DNA from: SIG450 sp045658425
Lineage (GTDB): Bacteria > Bacillota > Clostridia > UMGS1840 > HGM11507
Length of the DNA: 7,774 nt
Reading direction: 5' to 3'
Assembly (NCBI GenBank): GCA_045658425.1
Contig: JAZOVB010000224.1
Coordinates: 1-7,774, forward strand
Below the pieces are notes generated by a model. That model searched no databases. It saw only the letters and a program-made list of their open reading frames with translations, and was not told the origin of the DNA. Position numbers and translations under genes: made by a program. Of this stretch, positions 1 through 6,421 are shown piece by piece. Numbering within the stretch: the stretch's first letter is position 1; each line of letters opens with the position of its first letter.

Positions 1-162
1 AATTTATTAATCGTTCAAATTAATTCTGACTTAGTTCTGCTAGCTTTTCGCTTTGCATTTTCCATTTATTACCTTGGTTTGTTTTTTAAACTCTTTTAAA
101 AAATCTCAAGGACCATCATATTGTTTAATTTTCAAAGACCGCAGCTATTTTTCATCAGCAAC
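1..162 (-). other. Leader of a probable rRNA operon reading off the left edge
   Basis: No credible ORF lies here on either strand. Read on the minus strand, the segment begins just after a strong promoter and contains GGTCTTTGAAAA, a phrase typical of clostridial pre-16S leaders. It ends at base 1 in AT-rich sequence ending ATTAATAAATT. No part of the 16S-initial motif (AGAGTTTGATC) is present, so a mature 16S would start beyond the window. The 16S identity is inferred from the promoter type and the boxA-like element. Another stable-RNA operon (tRNA, 5S or 23S) is possible. Confidence 0.55.
129..140 (-). promoter_or_regulatory. boxA-like antitermination element
   Basis: The minus strand reads GGTCTTTGAAAA, close to the TGCTCTTTGAAAA-type boxA that recruits NusB/S10 in rRNA leaders. 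It lies about 22 nt downstream of the predicted transcription start, where rRNA leader boxA elements are expected. The first two or three positions deviate from the consensus. Confidence 0.5.
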
Positions 163-168
163 TTTTAC

Positions 169-240
169 ATATTAACACATCCTAATTAATTTGTCAATAC
201 CTTTTTTATATTTTTTTTAGTTTTTTTATTTTTCTTTTTA
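169..240 (-). promoter_or_regulatory. Strong rRNA-type promoter with UP element, leftward
   Basis: On the minus strand the -35 is a perfect TTGACA (197-192) and the -10 is TAATAT (174-169), separated by exactly 17 bp. TGT directly precedes the -10, matching an extended -10 (TGn). Upstream of the -35, bases 201-240 are nearly pure A-tracts on the minus strand, the hallmark of an alpha-CTD-binding UP element at rRNA promoters. The start is predicted near base 162. No ORF lies downstream before the edge, which fits a stable-RNA operon. Confidence 0.72.
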
Positions 241-243
241 TAT

Positions 244-272
244 CACCTTAATCCCCTCATTTTCATAAGTTA
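244..272 (+). promoter_or_regulatory. Sigma-K-like promoter for dpaAB
   Basis: CACC (244-247), a 16-bp gap, then CATAAGTTA (264-272) match every specified position of the sigma-K consensus mACm-N16-CATAnnnTA. Sigma-K is the late mother-cell factor known to drive dipicolinate synthase genes in Bacillus subtilis and Clostridioides difficile, so motif and downstream gene agree. The start would fall near 279-281, at the foot of the long stem of the leader RNA. An overlapping TATAAT (271-276) could instead be a housekeeping -10, but its -35 (TTAATC, 248-253) is poor. Confidence 0.62.
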
Positions 273-279
273 TAATAGT

Positions 280-502
280 AGTCATTGTAGCGTGACAGTG
301 GATACCCGAACCCGCCTCAAATCCTTTAAAATAGGCTTGCAGGTTCTACAAGAATTTTCAAATCAGGAAATTTATAAATTGAATGAGGCGAAAGCACAGG
401 GAATATTGACTATATTCCCGAGCATTTTAACGAAATTATGTTAAAAATTTACAATTTGAAAACGCGGTTCGGATAACTACTGTCACGCTAAGATCAATGG
501 CT
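280..502 (+). ncRNA. Structured leader RNA upstream of dpaA, family unassigned
   Basis: Complementary segments close a long rod. Bases 280-287 pair with 495-502 (one G-U), 288-299 with 479-490 (12 bp perfect), 306-311 with 467-472, and 313-315 with 464-466 around a bulged C312. Inside are GCCTCA (314-319) with TGAGGC (384-389), a hairpin GGGAATAT-TGACT-ATATTCCC (399-419) and a hairpin TTTTAAC/GTTAAAA (425-431 with 440-446). TTTTCAAAT (355-363) can also pair with ATTTGAAAA (454-462), which would make a pseudoknot. There is no plausible ORF and no terminator before dpaA, so it appears cotranscribed as a long 5' UTR. It ends 4 nt before the dpaA Shine-Dalgarno. Size and complexity resemble families such as the raiA motif of Firmicutes, but I cannot confirm that. 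A small mobile repeat with terminal inverted repeats is the main alternative. Confidence 0.6.
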
Positions 503-521
503 TATCGGGAGGTGTCTATTT

Positions 522-1385
522 TTGAATAAAAAAATTCTCATTCTTGGCGGAGACTTAAGACAGCTTAGTGTTGCAGATGAATTTAAGGCAGAGGGATATG
601 AGGTTTCTTTTTTCGCATTTGAAAACTGTGAACTTCCTATACCTTATTATATATATACAGATATTGACAGTGCTTTTGAGGAAAATAACATAATTATTAT
701 GGGGATGCCTGTTTCAAGAGATGGCATACATCTTAACACTCCATGTTCCAATCTTGCAGTTAAGCTTTCGGATATTTCAGAAAAGATAAAACCGGGGAAG
801 AAAATATTTGGCGGAATTTTGCCTGAAATCTTTCAGGGAAAGAACTTTAAAAAAAACTCTGTGCTTTTCGATTACGGGAAAAAAGAAGACCTTATTATCA
901 AAAATGTTATTCCAACCGCTGAGGGGGCAATTGCGGTTGCCATTGAAAACACTCCCTTTACTTTACATTCCTCAAATATTATTGTGTGCGGGTTTGGAAG
1001 AATAGGAAAAATTCTTGCAAAGGACCTTACCGCACTTGGCGCAAAAGTTACCGTTTCTGCAAGAAAGCCCGAGGATTTAGCCTGGATTGACTGCTTTGGT
1101 TACGAAAAAATCAAAACCAACCGTATTTACGAAACAATAAACAAATTTGACATTATATTCAACACAGTTCCTTTTACGGTAATTGACGAAGAGTGCTTAA
1201 AAAGAGTTAAGAAAAATGCTCTTATTATTGACCTTGCATCTGGAAACGGCGGTGTTGATTTAAAATATGCAAAACTTCTTGACATCAAGGTTATTCGTGC
1301 ACTTTCCATTCCGGGAAAGGTTGCTCCCAAAACTGCAGGAAAAATAATCAAAGATACAGTAGACGATATTTTAAAAGGCAAATAG
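522..1385 (+). CDS. dpaA: Dipicolinate synthase subunit A
   Basis: DpaA (SpoVFA) acts with DpaB in the mother cell to oxidise the lysine-pathway intermediate 4-hydroxy-tetrahydrodipicolinate to dipicolinic acid, which is then moved into the forespore and chelates calcium in the spore core. The 287-aa protein has the family's usual size. It has an N-terminal Rossmann-like half (ILILGGDLRQ, residues 5-14), the linker PTAEGAIAVAIENT (131-144) and a second NAD(P)-binding fold with GFGRIG (157-162). The C-terminus carries the characteristic LSIPGKVAPKTAG (261-273). The start is TTG at 522, with GGGAGGTG (507-514) 7 nt upstream; no closer ATG fits. dpaB follows 18 nt downstream in the same unit, and a sigma-K-like promoter with a structured leader lies upstream. 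The common asd/dapG/dapA neighbours are absent. Confidence 0.93.
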   Translation: MNKKILILGGDLRQLSVADEFKAEGYEVSFFAFENCELPIPYYIYTDIDSAFEENNIIIMGMPVSRDGIHLNTPCSNLAVKLSDISEKIKPGKKIFGGILPEIFQGKNFKKNSVLFDYGKKEDLIIKNVIPTAEGAIAVAIENTPFTLHSSNIIVCGFGRIGKILAKDLTALGAKVTVSARKPEDLAWIDCFGYEKIKTNRIYETINKFDIIFNTVPFTVIDEECLKRVKKNALIIDLASGNGGVDLKYAKLLDIKVIRALSIPGKVAPKTAGKIIKDTVDDILKGK

Positions 1386-1403
1386 GAAAGGAGGGTATAG
1401 ATT

Positions 1404-1979
1404 ATGAATAATTTAAACATTGGCTTTGCACTTACAGGCTCATACTGTACTTTTTCAAAAACAATTCCCCAGATAAAAAAGTTAAAGGAAATGGGATATA
1501 ATATTCTTCCCATTATGTCATTTAATGTTTATAAAACCGACACCCGTTTCGGAAAAGCCCAGGATTTTATAGAGGAAATTGAAACGGTATGTAATAACAA
1601 AATAATAAATTCAATCAAAGGAGCAGAGCCTATCGGTCCTAAAAATCTTATAGATGCACTTATAATCGCACCCTGTACGGGAAATACACTGGCTAAGCTT
1701 TCTTCAGGAGTAACCGATACACCTGTAACCATGGCTGCCAAGGCAATTATCAGAAATGAGAAACCCGTAATACTTGCTATATCCACAAATGACGGATTGG
1801 GAAATGCAGCTAAAAACATAGGAGCTCTTTTAAATTACAAGGATATATTCTTTGTTCCTTTCAATCAGGATGCTCCTTTTGAAAAACCCCGTTCTCTGGT
1901 TGCCGATATGGAGAAAATTCCTGATACCCTTTCAGAAGCTTTAAAAAGAAAACAAATACAGCCCATTATATATAAATAG
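1404..1979 (+). CDS. dpaB: Dipicolinate synthase subunit B
   Basis: DpaB (SpoVFB) is the flavoprotein-fold partner of DpaA, and both are needed for dipicolinic acid synthesis in Bacillus subtilis. The 191-aa product matches the family length. Near the N-terminus it has the nucleotide-binding-like loop FALTGSYCTFSK (8-19). In the middle lies the conserved segment DALIIAPCTGNTLAKLSSG (84-102), and PVTMAAKA (107-114) follows. These are typical of the flavoprotein (Dfp/UbiX-like) superfamily, though whether DpaB itself binds flavin is not evident from sequence. The ATG at 1404 has AAAGGAGG (1387-1394) 9 nt upstream. It is the last gene of the sporulation unit, with two terminators downstream. Confidence 0.92.
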   Translation: MNNLNIGFALTGSYCTFSKTIPQIKKLKEMGYNILPIMSFNVYKTDTRFGKAQDFIEEIETVCNNKIINSIKGAEPIGPKNLIDALIIAPCTGNTLAKLSSGVTDTPVTMAAKAIIRNEKPVILAISTNDGLGNAAKNIGALLNYKDIFFVPFNQDAPFEKPRSLVADMEKIPDTLSEALKRKQIQPIIYK

Positions 1980-2031
1980 ATGATATATAGCTCTGACAGT
2001 ATGTATGATGAGTTAAATGTTATTGAAAACC

Positions 2032-2065
2032 GGCAGGAGCAACAACCCCTGCCTTATAATTTTTT
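2032..2065 (+). terminator. Probable terminator after dpaB
   Basis: GGCAGG (2032-2037) pairs with CCTGCC (2048-2053) around a 10-nt loop. A T-rich run follows, TT at 2054-2055 and six T at 2060-2065. The broken T-tract makes it weaker than the second hairpin downstream. Confidence 0.55.
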
Positions 2066-2104
2066 CACAGAACAATCTTAGCTCTGTTACTTTAGCAAAA
2101 TTGC

Positions 2105-2141
2105 AAAAATACCGGAATACTGATGTATTCCGGTATTTTTT
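2105..2141. terminator. Bidirectional terminator between convergent operons
   Basis: A 16-bp perfect inverted repeat has arms at 2105-2120 and 2125-2140 (core ATACCGGAATAC) with a TGAT loop. Six T follow on the plus strand, and the A-run at 2105-2109 supplies a T-run on the minus strand. It can stop dpaAB transcription from the left and the polysaccharide operon from the right. The 72 bases between it and the end of the dehydratase gene show nothing further. Confidence 0.85.
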
Positions 2142-2213
2142 AATGTATGATATACTAAAAACAACAAGTCAAAATCATTTTCTCTTATGAGAGCGACCCT
2201 GACCACATCTTTT

Positions 2214-4055
2214 TTATCTTCTTACCTCTTCCCTGAAAGAAGGAACTAATTCTTTTAATTGTGCTCTGATTGTCTGCTCGTCCTCTTTTACTGCAGACTC
2301 CATAAGAGCATCAATATCCTTCACCAGTTTTTCATGGTCATACTCATTGGGACGGGCAACAAAGATTTTTTTATTCTTAGTGGAAGAAAGGCCTTCTTCA
2401 TCCATTAAAAGTTCTTCGTATAGTTTTTCGCCCGGACGAAGACCTGTTACCACAATTTCTATATCCTCGCCTAATGTAAGTCCTGAAAGCTTTATCATTT
2501 TAACTGCAAGGTCATAAATCTTTACAGGCTGACCCATATCCAGTACAAAGATTTCTCCGCCATTTGCAAAAACAGCGGCTTCCATTACAAGCTGGGCAGC
2601 TTCGGGAATAGTCATAAAATATCTTGTGATGTCCCTGTGAGTAATTGTAACCGGTCCGCCCTTTTCGATCTGCTTTTTAAATATAGGAACAACTGAACCG
2701 TTACTTCCAAGAACATTACCAAATCTTACTGCGGCAAACTTAGTTTCACTTCTTCCGTTCATACTCTGAACAATCATTTCACACACTCTTTTGGAAGCCC
2801 CCATTATATTTGTTGGGTTAACCGCTTTATCGGTGGAAATAAGTATAACCTTTTTAACACCGTTTTCAGATGCAGAAAGACATACATTCAGAGTCCCTTT
2901 TATATTATTCTTAATCGCCTCGCAGGAAGAATCCTCCATAAGAGGAACATGCTTATGTGCAGCGGCATGGAAGACTATTTCAGGCTTATATTTCCTGAAA
3001 ATCTTATCAAGACGTTCTTTATCTCTTACACTTGCAATTAACACATCAGTGTCAATTTCAGGGTGCTTTGACAACAGTTCATTCTGAATATCATAAGCAT
3101 TATTTTCATAAATATCAAGGATAATCAATTTTTCGGGTCTGAAAGTTGCAATTTGTCTACATAGTTCAGAACCTATTGAACCTCCACCACCTGTTACAAG
3201 TATTGTTCTTCTGCTCAAGTGCGTTGAAATATCATCAATATCAAGTTCAACAACCTCACGGGAAAGTAAATCTTCAATCTGTATATCCCGGGCATCGGTT
3301 TTCATCTTAATTTTGCCGGATATTCCCATATTCCTTGGAAGAATTTTTATTTTACAGGAAGTATTTGAACATATATTTAAAATATCATATTTATCCTGCT
3401 CACTTATTGATGGTATTGCAATAAGAATTTCATTAACCTTTTTACTTTCGCATATTGAAACTATATCATCGCGGGTACCTAATATTTTAACTCCGTATAT
3501 CAGACAACCTCTTTTTCTTAAATCGTCATCAACTGCACCCACAATATGGTATTTGGTTTCTTTATCAAGAAGAATACCTCTTATAGCAATTGCCGCCGCA
3601 TTTCCTGCTCCGATTATAAGCAGATTTTTCTGTCCTCCCGTTACTTCCTTAAAATACCCTTCCATGAACTGGTAAATAACCTTTATACCGACTCTGACTG
3701 TCATAGAAAATACAAGAGCTACTATCCCTGAAGTGAAAATATATTTAAAGGATAAAAACATTTCATTGAAAAGCCCTGCGATTATTCCCAAAGTGGAAAC
3801 TGCACCAATACCTGCCAGAACTCCCAATGTATATTCTTTGACACTTGTATACATCCACAGCGAACTGTAAAAGTTAACCATTTTTAGTGCTATAATTATT
3901 CCACAACCAGTTACTAAAACAGAATGGAATACAACAGGTTGTCTTAAAAACACCTGAAAATCATCTCTTATAAGAATTATTACAAGAAAATACGAAAGTG
4001 CTACGAGACAAAAATCTACTGCCATCAGCAGGAGTTGTTTTGAAAAATTTTTCAT
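2214..4055 (-). CDS. Membrane UDP-sugar 4,6-dehydratase (CapD/EpsC/PglF family)
   Basis: The family converts UDP-GlcNAc to a 4-keto-6-deoxy sugar nucleotide, the first step toward bacillosamine-type or related amino sugars of surface glycans. The 613 aa match the long membrane-bound form. Four hydrophobic segments lie at about 7-29, 42-62, 77-97 and 106-128. A first Rossmann-like domain has IIGAGNAA (147-154), and a second has the NAD motif TGGGGSIGSE (288-297). The catalytic region is STDKAVNPTNIMGASK (407-422), with Lys422. Met418 occupies the usual tyrosine position, as is normal for this subgroup. RYFMTIPEAA (478-487) and GLRPGEKLYEEL (538-549) are further signatures. The ATG lies 1 nt after the phosphatase stop with only a weak Shine-Dalgarno, suggesting translational coupling. 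It is the last gene of its operon. The exact sugar product cannot be read from sequence. Confidence 0.9.
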   Translation of the reverse strand: MKNFSKQLLLMAVDFCLVALSYFLVIILIRDDFQVFLRQPVVFHSVLVTGCGIIIALKMVNFYSSLWMYTSVKEYTLGVLAGIGAVSTLGIIAGLFNEMFLSFKYIFTSGIVALVFSMTVRVGIKVIYQFMEGYFKEVTGGQKNLLIIGAGNAAAIAIRGILLDKETKYHIVGAVDDDLRKRGCLIYGVKILGTRDDIVSICESKKVNEILIAIPSISEQDKYDILNICSNTSCKIKILPRNMGISGKIKMKTDARDIQIEDLLSREVVELDIDDISTHLSRRTILVTGGGGSIGSELCRQIATFRPEKLIILDIYENNAYDIQNELLSKHPEIDTDVLIASVRDKERLDKIFRKYKPEIVFHAAAHKHVPLMEDSSCEAIKNNIKGTLNVCLSASENGVKKVILISTDKAVNPTNIMGASKRVCEMIVQSMNGRSETKFAAVRFGNVLGSNGSVVPIFKKQIEKGGPVTITHRDITRYFMTIPEAAQLVMEAAVFANGGEIFVLDMGQPVKIYDLAVKMIKLSGLTLGEDIEIVVTGLRPGEKLYEELLMDEEGLSSTKNKKIFVARPNEYDHEKLVKDIDALMESAVKEDEQTIRAQLKELVPSFREEVRR

Positions 4056-4056
4056 A

Positions 4057-4767
4057 TTATATTACCTGCTCACCTAAAATTCTCATATAGTTTTCTTTAA
4101 TTTTTTCCAATTCTTTTTCACCGTATTTTTTAGCAATATATTGATATGCTTTATCTATTTTTGATACTCTTGTACTAAGATTATGGGCATCCGACCCTAT
4201 CAGGTCAACCTTTCCCTTTTCAAAGAACTTCTTTATAGTTTTCTTAAGCTTTTTGTCAATAAAACTATCCGCATTAATCTGAATATACATATCAAGCTCT
4301 AAAAACGGGTCTATCATAGAAAAATCATTTCTTTTCCCTATATATCTTTCTGCATGGGCAAGTATAATCTCCAGAGAATGTCTCATGGAAATATTATATA
4401 TTTCCTTATATATCCAGCCATTTAAAAATTTATAGGGAAGCTCTATTAAAACTGCATTTGTATTTTCTATACACAGTTTTGACATATCAATTTGACAACA
4501 CTCCACTGAAAAGGCAACTTCTGCACCTAATATAATCTTTGGAATGTCTATATTATTAGCGGACACATAGTCCATAAGTATTCTGTAACTTTCTGCACGT
4601 TCAGAAAGAAACTCGTCTACCTTCTTTTTTTTCACATAATAATGAGGGGTTGCAATAATGGTATGTACGCCCTGAGATTTTGCAAGTTCAAGCATTTTGA
4701 CAGAGGTTTCCACATCTTTTGCGCCGTCATCAATTCCGGGCAAAATATGCGAATGAAAATCAACCAT
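4057..4767 (-). CDS. cpsB: PHP-family protein-tyrosine phosphatase (CpsB/YwqE type)
   Basis: CpsB/YwqE enzymes are metal-dependent phosphatases that remove phosphate from the tyrosine tail of the partner kinase CpsD/YwqD, resetting capsule or exopolysaccharide assembly. From the chosen start the protein is 236 aa, close to the usual size. The PHP metal ligands are visible: HSH (5-7) followed by ILPGIDDG, then IATPH, GAEVAF, LAHAERY and GSDAHN in order. I chose the ATG at 4767 because AAAGGAGTG lies just upstream at good spacing. A longer reading from TTG at 4791 would translate through that Shine-Dalgarno and overlap the kinase stop. It lies directly after the kinase gene and before the dehydratase, as in ywqC-D-E order. 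Confidence 0.92.
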   Translation of the reverse strand: MVDFHSHILPGIDDGAKDVETSVKMLELAKSQGVHTIIATPHYYVKKKKVDEFLSERAESYRILMDYVSANNIDIPKIILGAEVAFSVECCQIDMSKLCIENTNAVLIELPYKFLNGWIYKEIYNISMRHSLEIILAHAERYIGKRNDFSMIDPFLELDMYIQINADSFIDKKLKKTIKKFFEKGKVDLIGSDAHNLSTRVSKIDKAYQYIAKKYGEKELEKIKENYMRILGEQVI

Positions 4768-4774
4768 ATAACCG

Positions 4775-4783
4775 CACTCCTTT
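4775..4783 (-). promoter_or_regulatory. Ribosome binding site fixing the cpsB start
   Basis: The minus strand reads AAAGGAGTG with 9 nt between AAGGAG and the ATG at 4767. It falls inside the longer TTG-started reading, which decides for the shorter protein. Confidence 0.8.
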
Positions 4784-4787
4784 ATTA

Positions 4788-5561
4788 TCAATAATAATAG
4801 TTGTTATACTGATAGTAATTCTTGTACTTATAATTACCATAACCAACCTTTGATGTATAAGAGTATGATGACATATCAACATCATTAAGTATAAAGCCAA
4901 GGACCTTCGCATTGGCAAACTCAAGGGAGCTTATTGCCTTATATACCATATCCTGAGTTGTAAACTTATGTCTTACAACAAATAGTATTCCGTCTGAAAG
5001 CTTTGCAAGTGCCGAAGTATCCGCAACTACATTAACAGGCGGTGTATCAAGGAAAATATAATCATAAGATTCTGATAAATCATCAAGAAGCTTTTCCATT
5101 CTTTCGTTTGATAAAAGCTCAATAGGATTAGGAGGAACATGACCTGCGGTAATAAAGTGAATATTATGTTCCTTGCTTATTTTAACACAATCTTCAACCT
5201 TATCAAATCCTCCCAATACATTGGAAAGACCTTTTTTATTATCGGATCCTAAATATCTGTGAAGCTTAGGTTTTCTTAAGTCACAGTCAATTATAAGTAC
5301 TTTTGTATTTGCCATAGCAAAGGTAATTGCAACATTGATTGAGGTTAAGGATTTACCTTCGCCCGGGATGGAGGATGTTAAAATAATTCTCTTACATCCC
5401 TTATCATTGTTAAGAGCAAATAAAGTATTTGTTCTTGTTGTCTTATACGCTTCTTTTATATTGAACTTAGTATCATCATTGATAACATTTGCAACGTCAT
5501 CTTCAAGCTGCATAGGTTTTTTACCTCTGCCAAATAAAGGTAATCTTATTTTCTTTTCCAT
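4788..5561 (-). CDS. cpsD: Bacterial tyrosine kinase (CpsD/YwqD type)
   Basis: This is a cytoplasmic BY-kinase that autophosphorylates a C-terminal tyrosine cluster and works with a separate membrane adaptor, the Gram-positive arrangement. In 257 aa it shows Walker A SSIPGEGKS (63-71), Walker A' LIIDCDLR (89-96) and Walker B YIFLDTPP (168-175). The C-terminus has nine tyrosines in its last 17 residues, plus SYSY at 232-235. The N-terminal oligomerisation motif reads EAYKTTR (37-43), with Lys40 where ExxRxxR usually has Arg. The ATG at 5561 has AGGAGG (5575-5570) 8 nt upstream, inside the final codons of the adaptor gene, so the two are tightly coupled. Substrates are unknown; sugar-nucleotide enzymes and the adaptor are usual partners. 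Confidence 0.95.
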   Translation of the reverse strand: MEKKIRLPLFGRGKKPMQLEDDVANVINDDTKFNIKEAYKTTRTNTLFALNNDKGCKRIILTSSIPGEGKSLTSINVAITFAMANTKVLIIDCDLRKPKLHRYLGSDNKKGLSNVLGGFDKVEDCVKISKEHNIHFITAGHVPPNPIELLSNERMEKLLDDLSESYDYIFLDTPPVNVVADTSALAKLSDGILFVVRHKFTTQDMVYKAISSLEFANAKVLGFILNDVDMSSYSYTSKVGYGNYKYKNYYQYNNYYY

Positions 5562-5562
5562 C

Positions 5563-6273
5563 TTATTTACCTCCTCTTGTCATTGCAGATTCCAAGTCAG
5601 GAATAACACCGAGTATAGGTAAATCAAACTTGGAAACAAGATCGTCTTCATTCTTAACACGAGTATCAAGTAGCTCGATTATAAATATAATAACCGCACC
5701 TAAAATAGCGCCCAACAATATACCCAAAACAGTATTAAGAGTTTTATTAGGACTGGTAGGGCTTGTGGGAGTAGTAGCATCATCAACTACAATTACAGAA
5801 CCGCCGGAGCCTATTCTTTCAACCTCAGACTGAGCATTGTCCAATATAAGCTCACATAACTGTCTCGCTTCAATTTTATCAGTACATTTCACTTCAACCT
5901 GAAGAACTTCGGTTTCATTTAAGGAAGAATATGTAACCATACCCTTTAGCTGATTGGCAGAATAAGCAGTACCGCTGTCTACAGCAATCTTATTGAAGAA
6001 AGTATTTGTGCTGAATATTTCTGTATAAGTATTAAGAAGTCTTGCAGCAGCATTTAATGTATTTATACTTTCTGCAGGTATTGTTCCATCTTCGTTCTGG
6101 TAATTGGTAGTATGCCTTACAAGAAGCTTACCAAACGAAGTATATTGTTCAGGAATAAAAACCTCTGTTACTGTGAAAAAGGTGGCTCCCATCAGCGCTG
6201 TACAAAGTACAAGTATCCACCATCTTTTTACGATCATGGAAAGAACTGACATTAAATTAATCTGATCATTCAT
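5563..6273 (-). CDS. cpsC: Wzz-type chain-length determinant, kinase adaptor (CpsC/YwqC type)
   Basis: This polysaccharide co-polymerase family protein anchors and activates the CpsD-like kinase and influences glycan chain length. The 236-aa protein has two membrane helices, about 18-37 and 181-199, bracketing an extracellular domain of about 140 residues. TM2 is preceded by a proline-rich segment PTSPTSPNKT (169-178) and followed by LDTRVKNEDDL (202-212), as in other Wzz proteins. The short cytoplasmic tail (about 200-236) corresponds to the kinase-activating segment of CpsC homologues. The ATG at 6273 has GGAGGA (6286-6281) 7 nt upstream. It is the first gene of the minus-strand operon, behind the promoter at 6325-6353, and its stop lies 1 nt before the kinase ATG. 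Confidence 0.93.
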   Translation of the reverse strand: MNDQINLMSVLSMIVKRWWILVLCTALMGATFFTVTEVFIPEQYTSFGKLLVRHTTNYQNEDGTIPAESINTLNAAARLLNTYTEIFSTNTFFNKIAVDSGTAYSANQLKGMVTYSSLNETEVLQVEVKCTDKIEARQLCELILDNAQSEVERIGSGGSVIVVDDATTPTSPTSPNKTLNTVLGILLGAILGAVIIFIIELLDTRVKNEDDLVSKFDLPILGVIPDLESAMTRGGK

Positions 6274-6300
6274 TTTGTTTTCCTCCGTATTTATTTCTTC

Positions 6301-6323
6301 TAAAAGTCATAATGATACTTTTA
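6301..6323. repeat. Inverted repeat at the polysaccharide operon start site
   Basis: TAAAAGT (6301-6307) and ACTTTTA (6317-6323) form a perfect 7-bp inverted repeat with 9 bases between. It spans about -5 to +18 relative to the predicted minus-strand start near 6318. It could be an operator or simply a weak hairpin at the 5' end of the mRNA; AT-richness makes chance occurrence plausible. Confidence 0.3.
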
Positions 6324-6324
6324 T

Positions 6325-6353
6325 ATTTTATCATATATTTTGTCATATTGCAA
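6325..6353 (-). promoter_or_regulatory. Promoter of the cpsC-cpsD-cpsB-dehydratase operon
   Basis: On the minus strand TTGCAA (6353-6348) and TAAAAT (6330-6325) are 17 bp apart, with TGA directly before the -10 (extended -10). The upstream flank is A/T-tract rich. The predicted start near 6318 gives a leader of about 45 nt to the cpsC ATG. The -35 matches the consensus at 4 of 6 positions. Confidence 0.6.
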
Positions 6354-6385
6354 CTTAATTTTTAAAAAAATTTCATAAAAAAATA

Positions 6386-6414
6386 TTGACTTTTCTTTCT
6401 TCTTGTATTATAAT
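6386..6414 (+). promoter_or_regulatory. Promoter of the rpsF-ssb-rpsR operon
   Basis: TTGACT (6386-6391) and a perfect TATAAT (6409-6414) are separated by 17 bp, a near-ideal vegetative promoter. It is divergent from the polysaccharide promoter, with 32 bp between the two -35 boxes. The predicted start near 6421 gives a leader of about 73 nt before rpsF. Confidence 0.85.
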
Positions 6415-6421
6415 CTAATGG

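Noticed and set aside
288..490. Miniature inverted-repeat transposable element bounded by TAGCGTGACAGT
   Set aside because: The ends are perfect inverted repeats, but no target duplication flanks them. Complementarity continues outside (280-287 with 495-502) and inside, and the promoter is positioned at its 5' foot. A structured RNA explains this better, though a genome-wide copy count would decide.
1127..1513. Minus-strand ORF of 128 codons across the dpaA/dpaB junction
   Set aside because: It is antisense to two well-recognised genes, has no ribosome binding site and shows no recognisable domain.
1988..2086. 8-bp direct repeat TAGCTCTG (1988-1995 and 2079-2086) after dpaB
   Set aside because: It is too short to separate from chance, and no element boundaries or duplicated flanks are seen.
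3313..3675. Plus-strand ORF of 120 codons inside the dehydratase gene
   Set aside because: It is a shadow of the minus-strand coding frame, which carries clear Rossmann motifs here.
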